Origin: Streptomyces sp. man185
GTDB lineage: Bacteria > Actinomycetota > Actinomycetes > Streptomycetales > Streptomycetaceae
Assembly: GCA_002551355.1 (NCBI GenBank)
Contig: NTHE01000021.1
Span: forward strand, 1-64,000
DNA: 64,000 bases
Direction of reading: 5' to 3'
The notes beneath the pieces are model-generated. The model saw only the letters and a program-made list of their open reading frames with translations, searched no databases and was not told the DNA's origin. This document shows positions 54,882 to 63,348 of the stretch, piece by piece; the stretch's first letter is position 1; every line of letters begins with the position of its first letter. The position numbers and the translations under genes are program-made.

Positions 54882-57260
54882 TCAGCCGAGTGGGCTCAGG
54901 GCTTGTGACCAGATGCCGTACGGGACGCTGTCGGCGATCGTGCCGCCCAGTCCCTCCAGCGGTAGGGGTTCGAGGCTCTTGGCCAGGTCGATGCGGTAGA
55001 CGACGACCGCGGTGGACACCTTCTTCTCGGTGCCGACGTACCAGGCGGCGGTGTCATCCTCGGTGGTGCCCCTCTTCCCGGCGACCTCGCCGCCCGCCTT
55101 CGCGGCGGTCTCCGGATAGGCGGTGCGGAAGGCGTCCGTCAGGGCGGACTGCACCTCGGCGGCGGTGTCGGCGTCCACGGCCCGGCGCGTGGCCGGGCTG
55201 TCCGTGGCGACCTCGTGGCCGTTGCGGGTGACCTTGAGGATGGTGTACGGCTCGGTGTGCCGGCCCTCGGCGGCGAAGGTGGTGTAGCCGCTGGCCATCC
55301 GGATGGCGCTGGGCCTGGAGCTGCCGGCGGCCAGTGCGGGCACCTGGGCGCCGAGGCTGGAGGGCAGCAGTCCGGTGGCCTGGGCGGTGGCGCGGACCTT
55401 GTCCAGTCCGGTGTCCATGCCGAGCTGCATGAAGGTGGTGTTGACGGAGGATGCGAGGGCCCGGTGCAGAGAGATCTGCCCGTAGGACCGCCCGCCGTCG
55501 TTCTTCGCGGCGGCCTTGCGGCCGCTGCGGTCCCAGTAGGGCCCTTCCGGCGTGGTGACGGGCACCTTGTCGTCCCCGCTGTACACCGTCTCGCCCGTCA
55601 CCGGCTCGGGGCCACTGTCCCGGCTCTTGCGCACGCCGTGTTCCAGGGCGGCTGCGTAGACGAACGGCTGGAACGCCGAACCGGCGGGCACGGTGGTCGC
55701 GTTGGACTCGTTGTAGCCCTGCTTGCGGTGGTCGGGGCCGCCGTGGATGGCCAGGATCCGCCCGTCGACGGCGATGGAGGCGGCGCCGTAGTGGACGTTC
55801 TTCGCGGCCTTCGGGTTGTCCTTGCGGGCCTTGTCGCGGGCCTTGCCGACGGCCCGGGTGAGCTGGTCCACGCGCTTCTTGTCGAACGTCGTGTAGATCT
55901 GGTAGCCGCCGCGGTCGAAGTCCTTGTCGGAGATGTGCGCCGTCTTCTTGGCGTACCGGGTGGCGAGTTCCACCAGGTAGTCGCTCTGCTCACCGGTGCT
56001 GTAGAGCGGGTTGGTCTCCAGCACCTTCGGGAAGGTCCGGTAGCCGGCCCGCTCCTCCGGCGACATCTTGCCGGTCTTCACCATCCGGTCGAGCGTCCAC
56101 CGCCACCGCTCCTCCGCGCGGACGCGGTTGGCCGCGCTGAGCGTCGGATCGTACAGCCCGGCACCCTTGAGGAGGGTGGCGAGGAACGCGCCCTCGCTGG
56201 CGTTGAGCTCGCTCACGTCCTTGCCGTAGTACGCCTGGGCGGCGCGCTGGATGCCGTAGGTACCCCGGCCGAACCAGCTGGTGTTGAGGTAGCCCTCCAG
56301 GATCTCGTCCTTGCTCATCTTGTTGTCGAGCTTGAGGGCCATCATGGCCTCGGTGAACTTGCGGCTGTAGGTCCGCTCCTGGCTGAGGTAGGCATTCTTG
56401 ACGTACTGCTGGGTGATGGTCGAGCCGCCCTCGGTGCCGCCCTGTCCGACCGTGCGCAGAAGGGCGCGGGTGAGACCCTTGGCCGATATGCCGGGGTCGT
56501 TGTAGAAGCTCTCGTTCTCGGCGGCGAGCACCGCCCAGCGCACGTCCTCGGGGACGTCGTCCAGCTTCATCTCCTGCCGTTGCACCCAGCCGGCGCGGGC
56601 CATGGGGGTGCCGTCGGCCCAGAAGTAGACGGTGTCCTGCTGGGTGGCGAAGGAGTTGAGGTTGTCCGGGATGTCGGTGACGGCGTAGGCGACGGTCAGG
56701 GTCAGGACGCTCAGCCCGAACGAGGCGAGGACCGCGCCCCCGGTCTGCCGCCACGAGGGCACCCAGCGCTTCCAGCCGGTCCGTCCGGGCCGGGGGTAGT
56801 GCGGCCGCACGCGGCGCAGCCAGGGGCCGAGCGCGGCGGCGACGACGGCGGTGGCGGCGACGACCGCGGCGGTGAGGCGGTCGGCGGGCGCCGACTTGGG
56901 CGCCTTGCGGCGGCGCCGGGTACCCGGCCGGCCGGGTACGGCGGCTTTGGCGTCCGCGCGGCGGGACGCGCGGGATCCGGAGGCGGCCGCCGGAGAGTCA
57001 TCGGTTGGTCCGGTCCGTCCGGTTTCCTCCGCGTCGGAGGGTATGTCGGCGATGTCGTCGGATATCTCGCGCCGCCCTCCGCCGGGTATCGACGGCTCTT
57101 CGGCGGGGGTGGTGGGTATGCCGCCTTCGGGTACGCGGAGCTGCATCGTCTCGTCGGGTATGAGCCGCTGCCCGAGGGCACGCTTGTGTGCCGAGGGGCT
57201 CGACTCCGAGGGGTCTCCCTCGCCTCCCTGAGCGTGCGCTCCCTGCCCTGCCTGGGTCAC
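54882..57260 (-). CDS. class A penicillin-binding protein with altered transpeptidase motifs
   Basis: 792-residue bifunctional PBP. A long Pro/Ser/Arg-rich cytosolic tail (1-125) is followed by hydrophobic segments at 130-150 and 174-195. The GT51 glycosyltransferase (about 205-385) has LAAENESFYNDPG (catalytic Glu248) and EGGSTITQQYVKN, and looks intact. The transpeptidase domain (about 450-760) deviates. SxxK reads Ser528-Ala-Phe-Gln531 (codon CAG at 55670-55668), and KTG reads Lys729-Arg730-Gly731 followed by TT; SxN is normal (Ser605-Val-Asn607). Loss of the general-base lysine suggests a defective or unusual transpeptidase. GTG start at 57260 with GGAGAG upstream. First of the envelope gene run. 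Confidence 0.9.
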   Translation of the reverse strand: MTQAGQGAHAQGGEGDPSESSPSAHKRALGQRLIPDETMQLRVPEGGIPTTPAEEPSIPGGGRREISDDIADIPSDAEETGRTGPTDDSPAAASGSRASRRADAKAAVPGRPGTRRRRKAPKSAPADRLTAAVVAATAVVAAALGPWLRRVRPHYPRPGRTGWKRWVPSWRQTGGAVLASFGLSVLTLTVAYAVTDIPDNLNSFATQQDTVYFWADGTPMARAGWVQRQEMKLDDVPEDVRWAVLAAENESFYNDPGISAKGLTRALLRTVGQGGTEGGSTITQQYVKNAYLSQERTYSRKFTEAMMALKLDNKMSKDEILEGYLNTSWFGRGTYGIQRAAQAYYGKDVSELNASEGAFLATLLKGAGLYDPTLSAANRVRAEERWRWTLDRMVKTGKMSPEERAGYRTFPKVLETNPLYSTGEQSDYLVELATRYAKKTAHISDKDFDRGGYQIYTTFDKKRVDQLTRAVGKARDKARKDNPKAAKNVHYGAASIAVDGRILAIHGGPDHRKQGYNESNATTVPAGSAFQPFVYAAALEHGVRKSRDSGPEPVTGETVYSGDDKVPVTTPEGPYWDRSGRKAAAKNDGGRSYGQISLHRALASSVNTTFMQLGMDTGLDKVRATAQATGLLPSSLGAQVPALAAGSSRPSAIRMASGYTTFAAEGRHTEPYTILKVTRNGHEVATDSPATRRAVDADTAAEVQSALTDAFRTAYPETAAKAGGEVAGKRGTTEDDTAAWYVGTEKKVSTAVVVYRIDLAKSLEPLPLEGLGGTIADSVPYGIWSQALSPLG

Positions 57261-58826
57261 GATCGGCCTCTCTCCGTACTCCCTACGTGCGCGCAGGCAG
57301 GCAGTACAGACGTACGAGGGCTTGACCCAGTTACCGTTATGGCGGTCGCAAACCCTGACTTCCCCCCGACCTCACGGGATCGCGGCTCTCAAATTACCAG
57401 CGCGCTTCGCACAATCTCCACATGATGCTCGGGCGAATCCGGTCACATCATGGCTGTCCGATGCCTGTCGGCCCCGCCCGGCGCTCTTCGCCAGTGCGAC
57501 GAGCGGCAGGTGGCCGCGGGGCTGGAGGGGCCGAAGAATCGATTCAAGCGACGGGCATTGTCTACGACGCCCTCGGCCGTACCACCACCCAGGGCGGCAG
57601 GGCAGCGTGCCGCCCTGGCCATCCAGTCGGCAGAAGTCGGACCAGGACCCGGCCGACTGGACGTCGCCTTCCCCGGAAGCCCAGCGCCGGAGGAGGGTTC
57701 GGAGGGCACGCATGCTCCGGAGTCCGGGCCATGCCGTCAGGGCGGATCAGGTCCAGGGCCTCGCCCGCCAGGCCCATATGCGGCAGGACGCCGGCACTCT
57801 CCCGGCGTGCCGGTCTCCAGCCGATGCCCACGGAGGGCTTGAGCACGGACAGAGAGCCCGCCCGAACTCGCCTTCCTGGTACAGCTCCTCCCGCCCGCCC
57901 CCGCGGAGAACCACTCGCTCCGTTCGGCCGCCGCCTGGATCGGCACCTCCAGCTCACCGCGCTCCAGGAGCAGGTTGAACAGCCTGGGGGAAGCCCGTCA
58001 TCGGGCCGCATTGGCCATTCAAGATCATGGATATCCATGGGCTGCCCGTCGTGGCGACTGCTGACACCATCTCCCGGAGCATTGGCGGAGGCGCGTTCTG
58101 ATCGCTCGCCGGAGAGGCGCGGATGCCGCACGCGCGCTGCGGTGCCTGACTACAAGCTCGCGGGAGAGCGATCAAGCCCCGTCCGCCTGAACGCTCGTCG
58201 GGTGACGGACGCCCGGCCAAGGGGCTCCTCAGGCGGACGTCGTCACCGAGAAGCGCGCCGAAGTGGCCGCAGCCGGCGAGATGGTTCAGGCATTCAACGT
58301 GCTCCCGGTGGCCACCCTCAAGGCGGACGTCGGGGTCCTGGAAGAACTGGCGGCGCAGCCGGGGGTCGTCAGCGTCACCGAGGACGTGCCCGCCGCACCT
58401 TCCCTCGACGAGAGCGTTCCTCCGATCAGGGGCGACAAGGCCTGCCGTCCTTCGGGTTGAAACTTTCGCGTGGGGATGTGCGAAGGCCGGAATTCTGCCC
58501 GAACTCCGCTTCGGCCACCAATGAGGCGAAGAGTGCCGTCGCCTCGAGAGCCCGCCCGATCATCGCCCGGGCCGGCCGCGGCCGGGTGCGGAAGGGTGCG
58601 GAAGGGGGCACGTCGGGGATGCCGGCCTCGTGGCACTGCTACGTCCTTGGTTATGCAGCGTTTCCCAAGGCGATGTGGGCTGGATGGATGGGGTACCTAG
58701 CCGAGCGCCGCATCGGTGACGTCCGGTCCCCGCCCGTCAAGAATGTCGGGCGCCTCCAGCCCGTGCCTCTCCGATCGACCGTAGTACGTGGGCTCCGGGG
58801 AGGAGGAAGAGGAAGGGGACGAGGGC
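57261..58826. other. 1.6-kb region without an intact gene (PBP promoter plus gene scar)
   Basis: 57261-57420 holds the PBP leader (GGAGAGAGG before its GTG) and probably its promoter. From 57420 on, frames on both strands lack consistent codon bias and shift repeatedly. Recognisable debris is limited to a subtilase prodomain fragment (58218-58460) and, weakly, VYDALGRTTT (near 57558), which resembles an RHS/YD repeat. Confidence 0.6.
58218..58460 (+). pseudogene. subtilisin-like (S8) protease prodomain fragment
   Basis: Codons encode AAGEMVQAFNVLPVATLKAD, then VLEELAAQPGVVSVTEDVPA and PSLDESVPPIRGDKA, the pattern of an I9 inhibitor propeptide running into the start of an S8 peptidase (xPLIGGDKAWxxG). 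It stops at a TGA after PSG; no catalytic Asp, His or Ser domain follows. Confidence 0.6.
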
Positions 58827-60440
58827 TCATCCCTGCCGCAGCGCGAACCACAGCTCCGCCCGTACGTCCATGTCGTCCAGGTCCGCGCCCAGCAACTCCC
58901 CGCACCGCCCGATGCGTTGGCGGACGGTGTTGCGATGGACGGCGAGAGCCACCGCCGTACGGTCCCAACTGCCGTGCAGGGAGAGCCAGCAGCGCAGGGT
59001 GTCGGCCAGCGGCGGGGTGAGCGGGGCGAGAAGGGCGCGGGCGTGGGCGGCCGCCTGCTCGGGCGGGACCAGGGCGGCGAGGCCGCCCACCGGGGCGTCC
59101 ACCGTCAGCGGGGCGCGGGTCGCCCGCGCGTGGGCCAGGGCGCGGGCGGCCAGGGAGTCGGCGGCGTCGAGCGCGGAGACGGGGGCGGGGGCGGACGCGC
59201 CGAGCGTCCAACCGGGCTGCGGGGTGACCCTGTCCCCCTCCGGCAGCAGCACCCGGACCGGGTCGTCGCCTCCGCGGCCCGCGTCGACCAGGGCCGTGCC
59301 CAGCGACGCGCCCAGCGCCCCGGCCGTCAGGGCGTCCGCCGGGGCGCCGTCCGCGCGGCGGGCGTGGACCACCGTCCAGGAGCCGGAGGAGCCGAGCAGC
59401 GGGGCCACCTCGGCGGGGGAGGCCCCCAGGAGCATGCGGACCAGGGCCGCTGACCGGCCCGCCGCGTCCGCGCCCTGGTGAGGGGCGGCCAGGAGCGACA
59501 GCAGGACCACCGCGATGCCCGCCACCGTGTGGTCGCCGGACTCCCGCCGCCGGGTCGCCAGCGCCAGGACCAGACCCTCGCCGCCGCCCAGCGCGTACGC
59601 CGACAGGTGCGTGTCGCCGTGGGCGTCGGTGGCCGAGGAGGGCGCGCCGGGGCGTTCCCGGGCCACCACGCGGGCCAGGCGGGTCAGGGCCACCGCCGTC
59701 GCCCGTGCGGGGTGGGGGCCGGTCCCGTGGATCTCCTCGGCGGAGCGGCGACCCGCCGAGAGGGTGTCCTCGGCCGGGTGGCGGCCCGTCGTACGGGGCT
59801 CTTCGGCCGGGTCGCGGCCCGCCGCGTGGACTTCCTCGCCGCGCGCCGTCAGCAGGACCGCCCGGCCGCCGAGCTGTGCCGCGAGCTGGTGGAGCACCGC
59901 CGGTACGGGGTCGGGGCGGGCCGCCGCCGTCGCCAGGGCCTGCTGGGCGCGGGTCACCCGGCGCAGCTCCCGGTGGCGCGCCTCGGCCATCAGCCGCCAC
60001 ACCGCCCGCGCGATCGCCGTGAACGGGGTCTCGGGCGGCACCTCCAGCAACGGCAGGCCGTGCCGGTCGCACGCCTCGATCAGCGTGGCCGGCACCGTCT
60101 CGTGGACCGGGCGCACCCCGAAGCCCAGCGCCGCCGCCCCTGCCTCCACCAGCCGGCCGACGTAGTGGTCCGGGTCCGTCAGCAGCACCCCGGCGCTCAG
60201 CAGCAGCTCGCCGCCGAGCAGATACGGATACGGATCCGCCATCTCCGAGGTGTGCACCCAGAGCAGGTCGGCTTCGGCCGGGCCCGCGATCCGGCGCAGA
60301 CCCAGCTCCTTGCTCGCCAGGAGTTCCGCCAAGGGGATGGGCGGGGTCGGGGGACCGGGTGGCGAGGTCGGAGGTGGGGGCGGGGCCGAGGTCGGTGGTG
60401 TGGTGCCTGCGGGAGGAGGCGGCATGGACGGTTCATCCAT
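58827..60440 (-). CDS. PucR-family transcriptional regulator
   Basis: 537-residue regulator. A Pro-rich N-terminal tail (1-35) is followed by the PucR ligand-binding domain (about 36-160: LLASKELGLRRIAGPAEADLLWVHTSEMADPYPYLLGGELLLSAGV). The C-terminal helix-turn-helix is CWLSLHGSWDRTAVALAVHRNTVRQRIGRCGELLGADLDD (HTH_30). The central linker at about 207-250 contains four degenerate 11-residue repeats (AGRDPAEEPRT, TGRHPAEDTLS, AGRRSAEEIHG, TGPHPA...) encoded at 59691-59822. Divergent from the symporter gene (104 bp apart); PucR proteins typically control purine, amine or nitrogen catabolism, so symporter and agmatinase are likely targets. Confidence 0.9.
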   Translation of the reverse strand: MDEPSMPPPPAGTTPPTSAPPPPPTSPPGPPTPPIPLAELLASKELGLRRIAGPAEADLLWVHTSEMADPYPYLLGGELLLSAGVLLTDPDHYVGRLVEAGAAALGFGVRPVHETVPATLIEACDRHGLPLLEVPPETPFTAIARAVWRLMAEARHRELRRVTRAQQALATAAARPDPVPAVLHQLAAQLGGRAVLLTARGEEVHAAGRDPAEEPRTTGRHPAEDTLSAGRRSAEEIHGTGPHPARATAVALTRLARVVARERPGAPSSATDAHGDTHLSAYALGGGEGLVLALATRRRESGDHTVAGIAVVLLSLLAAPHQGADAAGRSAALVRMLLGASPAEVAPLLGSSGSWTVVHARRADGAPADALTAGALGASLGTALVDAGRGGDDPVRVLLPEGDRVTPQPGWTLGASAPAPVSALDAADSLAARALAHARATRAPLTVDAPVGGLAALVPPEQAAAHARALLAPLTPPLADTLRCWLSLHGSWDRTAVALAVHRNTVRQRIGRCGELLGADLDDMDVRAELWFALRQG

Positions 60441-60544
60441 TCAGTGCGTTGAGAATGGAGGAAACGTACACTTCAGCGTCGGCTTTCGGCCACCTACCGT
60501 CTTCCTCGCACGTACATCTGTTTGCGCGAGACGGAGGGAAGCCC

Positions 60545-62059
60545 ATGGCTGTCGACTACGCCGTGATCGTCGTCTACCTGGCCGGCATGCTCGCCATGGG
60601 CTGGTGGGGCATGCGCCGCGCCAAGTCCAAGAGCGAGTTCCTGGTCGCGGGCCGCCGCCTCGGGCCGGGCATGTACTCCGGCACCATGGCCGCGATCGTC
60701 CTCGGCGGCGCGTCCACCATCGGCGGCGTCGGGCTCGGCTACCAGTACGGCCTCTCCGGCGCGTGGATGGTCTTCACCATCGGCCTCGGGCTGCTCGCGC
60801 TGTCCGTCTTCTTCTCCGCCCGGATCGCCCGGCTGAAGGTCTACACCGTCTCCGAGATGCTCGACCTGCGCTACGGCGGCCGGGCCGGGATCATCTCGGG
60901 CGTGGTGATGTGGGCGTACACGCTGATGCTCGCGGTCACCTCGACCATCGCGTACGCCACCATCTTCGACGTCCTCTTCGACGTGAACCGGACCGTCGCG
61001 ATCGTCCTCGGCGGCGCGATCGTCGTCGCGTACTCGACGCTCGGCGGCATGTGGTCGATCACCCTCACCGACATGGTCCAGTTCGTCGTCAAGACCATCG
61101 GGGTGCTGCTGCTCCTGCTGCCGATCGCCGTCGTCAAGGCGGGCGGCTTCAGCGAGATGAAGGCGCAGCTGCCCACCGAGTACTTCGACCCGCTGGGGAT
61201 CGGCGGTGAGACGATCTTCACGTATGTCCTGATCTACACCTTCGGCATGCTCATCGGGCAGGACATCTGGCAGCGCGTCTTCACCGCGCGCAGCGACACG
61301 ACGGCACGGTGGGGCGGGACGGTCGCCGGTACGTACTGTCTCGTCTACGCCATCGCCGGGGCCGTCATCGGCACCGCCGCCAAGGTGATGTACCCGAACC
61401 TGGCCAGCGCGGACGCGGCCTTCGCGACGATCGTCAAGGACGAGCTGCCGATGGGGGTGCGCGGGCTGGTGCTCGCCGCCGCGCTGGCCGCCGTGATGTC
61501 GACGTCCTCGGGCGCGCTGATCGCCTGTGCCACGGTCGCCAACAACGACATCTGGTCGCGGTTGCGGGGGGCCGTGGTCCGGGGCGGGGGCGGTGACGAG
61601 CCGCACGACGAGGTCAAGGGCAACCGGATGTTCATCCTGATCATGGGCGTAGCGGTCATCCTCATCGCCATCGCGCTCAACGATGTGGTCGAGGCGCTGA
61701 CCGTCGCCTACAACCTGCTGGTGGGCGGGCTGCTCGTGCCGATCATCGGCGGGCTGCTGTGGCGGCGCGGCACGGCGGCGGGGGCGCTGTCGGCGGTGTG
61801 CGTCGGGGGTGTCGCGGTAATCGGGCTGATGGCGCACTACGGGATCCTCGCGAACCAGCCGATCTACTACGGGCTGCTGGCGTCGCTGGCCGTGTACGTC
61901 GTCGTCTCGCTGGCGACGCCGCCGACGGATGCGGCCGTGCTGGCCGCTTGGCGGGAGCGGTTGGCGGGGCGGGGTGGTCCGGACGCGGACGTCCCGGCCG
62001 AGCACACCGCCTCCGGCGCACCCGGCCCGTCCGCCACTTCCAGCTCGTCCGGCGTCTGA
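60545..62059 (+). CDS. sodium:solute symporter (SSS family)
   Basis: 504-residue integral membrane transporter with about 13 helices, from VDYAVIVVYLAGMLAMGWWGM to the last at IYYGLLASLAVYVVVSLATPP. It has the SSS features GRRLGPGMYSGTMAAIVLGGASTIGGVGLGYQYG (sodium-site helix 1 region) and VLAAALAAVMSTSSGALIACATVANNDIW (Ser/Thr-rich TM8). ATG at 60545 follows ACGGAGGGAAGCCC. Context with PucR upstream and agmatinase downstream points to uptake of a guanidino or amine compound; not proven. The stop TGA lies inside a REP-like repeat (...SSSGV*). Confidence 0.88.
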   Translation: MAVDYAVIVVYLAGMLAMGWWGMRRAKSKSEFLVAGRRLGPGMYSGTMAAIVLGGASTIGGVGLGYQYGLSGAWMVFTIGLGLLALSVFFSARIARLKVYTVSEMLDLRYGGRAGIISGVVMWAYTLMLAVTSTIAYATIFDVLFDVNRTVAIVLGGAIVVAYSTLGGMWSITLTDMVQFVVKTIGVLLLLLPIAVVKAGGFSEMKAQLPTEYFDPLGIGGETIFTYVLIYTFGMLIGQDIWQRVFTARSDTTARWGGTVAGTYCLVYAIAGAVIGTAAKVMYPNLASADAAFATIVKDELPMGVRGLVLAAALAAVMSTSSGALIACATVANNDIWSRLRGAVVRGGGGDEPHDEVKGNRMFILIMGVAVILIAIALNDVVEALTVAYNLLVGGLLVPIIGGLLWRRGTAAGALSAVCVGGVAVIGLMAHYGILANQPIYYGLLASLAVYVVVSLATPPTDAAVLAAWRERLAGRGGPDADVPAEHTASGAPGPSATSSSSGV

Positions 62060-62270
62060 GGGCGGACCCCTCGTGCCGGGTCACCCCAGCCCGTCCGGCG
62101 TTTGAGGACGGAACCCAGCAGCCGGATCCGCCGAGCCCAAAGACGTCCTCAATCGCCGGGCGGGCTGGTACGGGCCGGGCTGGCTTGAGTCGGCCGACCG
62201 GGCCCGAGTCGGCCGGGCACGCGGGGCGGCCGTCCCGGCCCAGCCACATCAGCCCGCCCGGCGATCGAGG
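62041..62270. repeat. cluster of Streptomyces REP-like palindromic elements
   Basis: Four copies of a CAGCCCGTCCGGCGTTTGAGG-type element: 62041-62061 (CAGCTCGTCCGGCGTCTGAG..., spanning the symporter stop), 62087-62110, inverted at 62144-62167, and 62250-62270. Adjacent opposite copies can form hairpins and probably end transcription after the symporter gene. Confidence 0.75.
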
Positions 62271-62358
62271 GCGAAGCGGCCGCCGGGCGACCACGGCACC
62301 CCACCGCACCCCGCACACTTGACACCGTAGAAACCCGAAGGAAAGGCACACCCCCCCC

Positions 62359-63348
62359 ATGAGCAGCACCGATTCGCCGCGCGGCCCCATCGACTCCTCC
62401 CGCGTCCCCCGGTACGCCGGGCCCGCGACGTTCGCCCGGCTGCCCAGGCTCGACGAGGTCGGCCGGACCGACGTCGCCGTGGTCGGCGTGCCCTTCGACA
62501 CCGGGGTCTCCTACCGGCCCGGCGCCCGCTTCGGCGGCAACGCCATCCGTGAGGCTTCCCGGCTTCTGCGGCCCTACAACCCGGCCCAGGACGCCTCCCC
62601 GTTCGCCCTCGCCCAGGTCGCCGACGCCGGCGACATCGCGGCGAACCCGTTCAACATCAACGAGGCCGTCGAGACCATCGAGGGTGCGGCCGACGACCTG
62701 CTGGGCACCGGCGCACGCCTGATGACCCTCGGCGGCGACCACACCATCGCCCTGCCCCTCCTGCGCTCCGTCGCCAAGAAGCACGGGCCCGTCGCCCTCC
62801 TCCACTTCGACGCGCACCTGGACACCTGGGACACCTACTTCGGCGCCGAGTACACCCACGGCACCCCGTTCCGCCGGGCCGTCGAGGAGGGCATCCTCGA
62901 CACCTCCGCCCTCTCCCACGTCGGCACCCGCGGCCCGCTCTACGGCAAGCAGGACCTGACCGACGACGAGAAGATGGGCTTCGGCATCGTCACCTCCGCC
63001 GACGTCATGCGGCGCGGCGTCGACGAGATCGCCGACCAGCTCCGTCAGCGCATCGGGGACCGGCCGCTGTACATCTCCATCGACATCGACGTCCTGGACC
63101 CGGCGCACGCCCCCGGCACCGGCACCCCCGAGGCCGGCGGCCTCACCTCCCGCGAACTGCTGGAGATCCTGCGCGGGCTGTCCTCCTGCCACCTGGTCTC
63201 CGCCGACCTGGTCGAGGTCGCCCCCGCGTACGACCACGCCGAGATCACCTCCGTGGCCGCCTCGCACGCCGCGTACGAGCTGACGACGATCATGTCCCGC
63301 CAGATCGCGGCGGAGAAGGAAACCACGGGAGCCGAGGACGCCAAGTGA
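62359..63348 (+). CDS. speB: agmatinase / ureohydrolase
   Basis: Hydrolyses agmatine (or a related guanidino acid) to putrescine plus urea. The 329-residue arginase-fold enzyme has the manganese motifs [16 protein letters not shown] and [22 protein letters not shown]. The specificity loop is not decisive; some Streptomyces homologues act on guanidinobutyrate. ATG at 62359 follows GAAAGG. The ThDP enzyme gene overlaps its stop by GTGA, so the two are co-translated. The symporter and PucR genes nearby suggest a guanidino-compound utilisation locus. Confidence 0.9.
   Translation: MSSTDSPRGPIDSSRVPRYAGPATFARLPRLDEVGRTDVAVVGVPFDTGVSYRPGARFGGNAIREASRLLRPYNPAQDASPFALAQVADAGDIAANPFNINEAVETIEGAADDLLGTGARLMTLGGDHTIALPLLRSVAKKHGPVALLHFDAHLDTWDTYFGAEYTHGTPFRRAVEEGILDTSALSHVGTRGPLYGKQDLTDDEKMGFGIVTSADVMRRGVDEIADQLRQRIGDRPLYISIDIDVLDPAHAPGTGTPEAGGLTSRELLEILRGLSSCHLVSADLVEVAPAYDHAEITSVAASHAAYELTTIMSRQIAAEKETTGAEDAK

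Noticed and set aside
57540..57600. RHS/YD-repeat fragment (VYDALGRTTT)
   Set aside because: Only a ten-residue match with no flanking YD repeats; could be chance.
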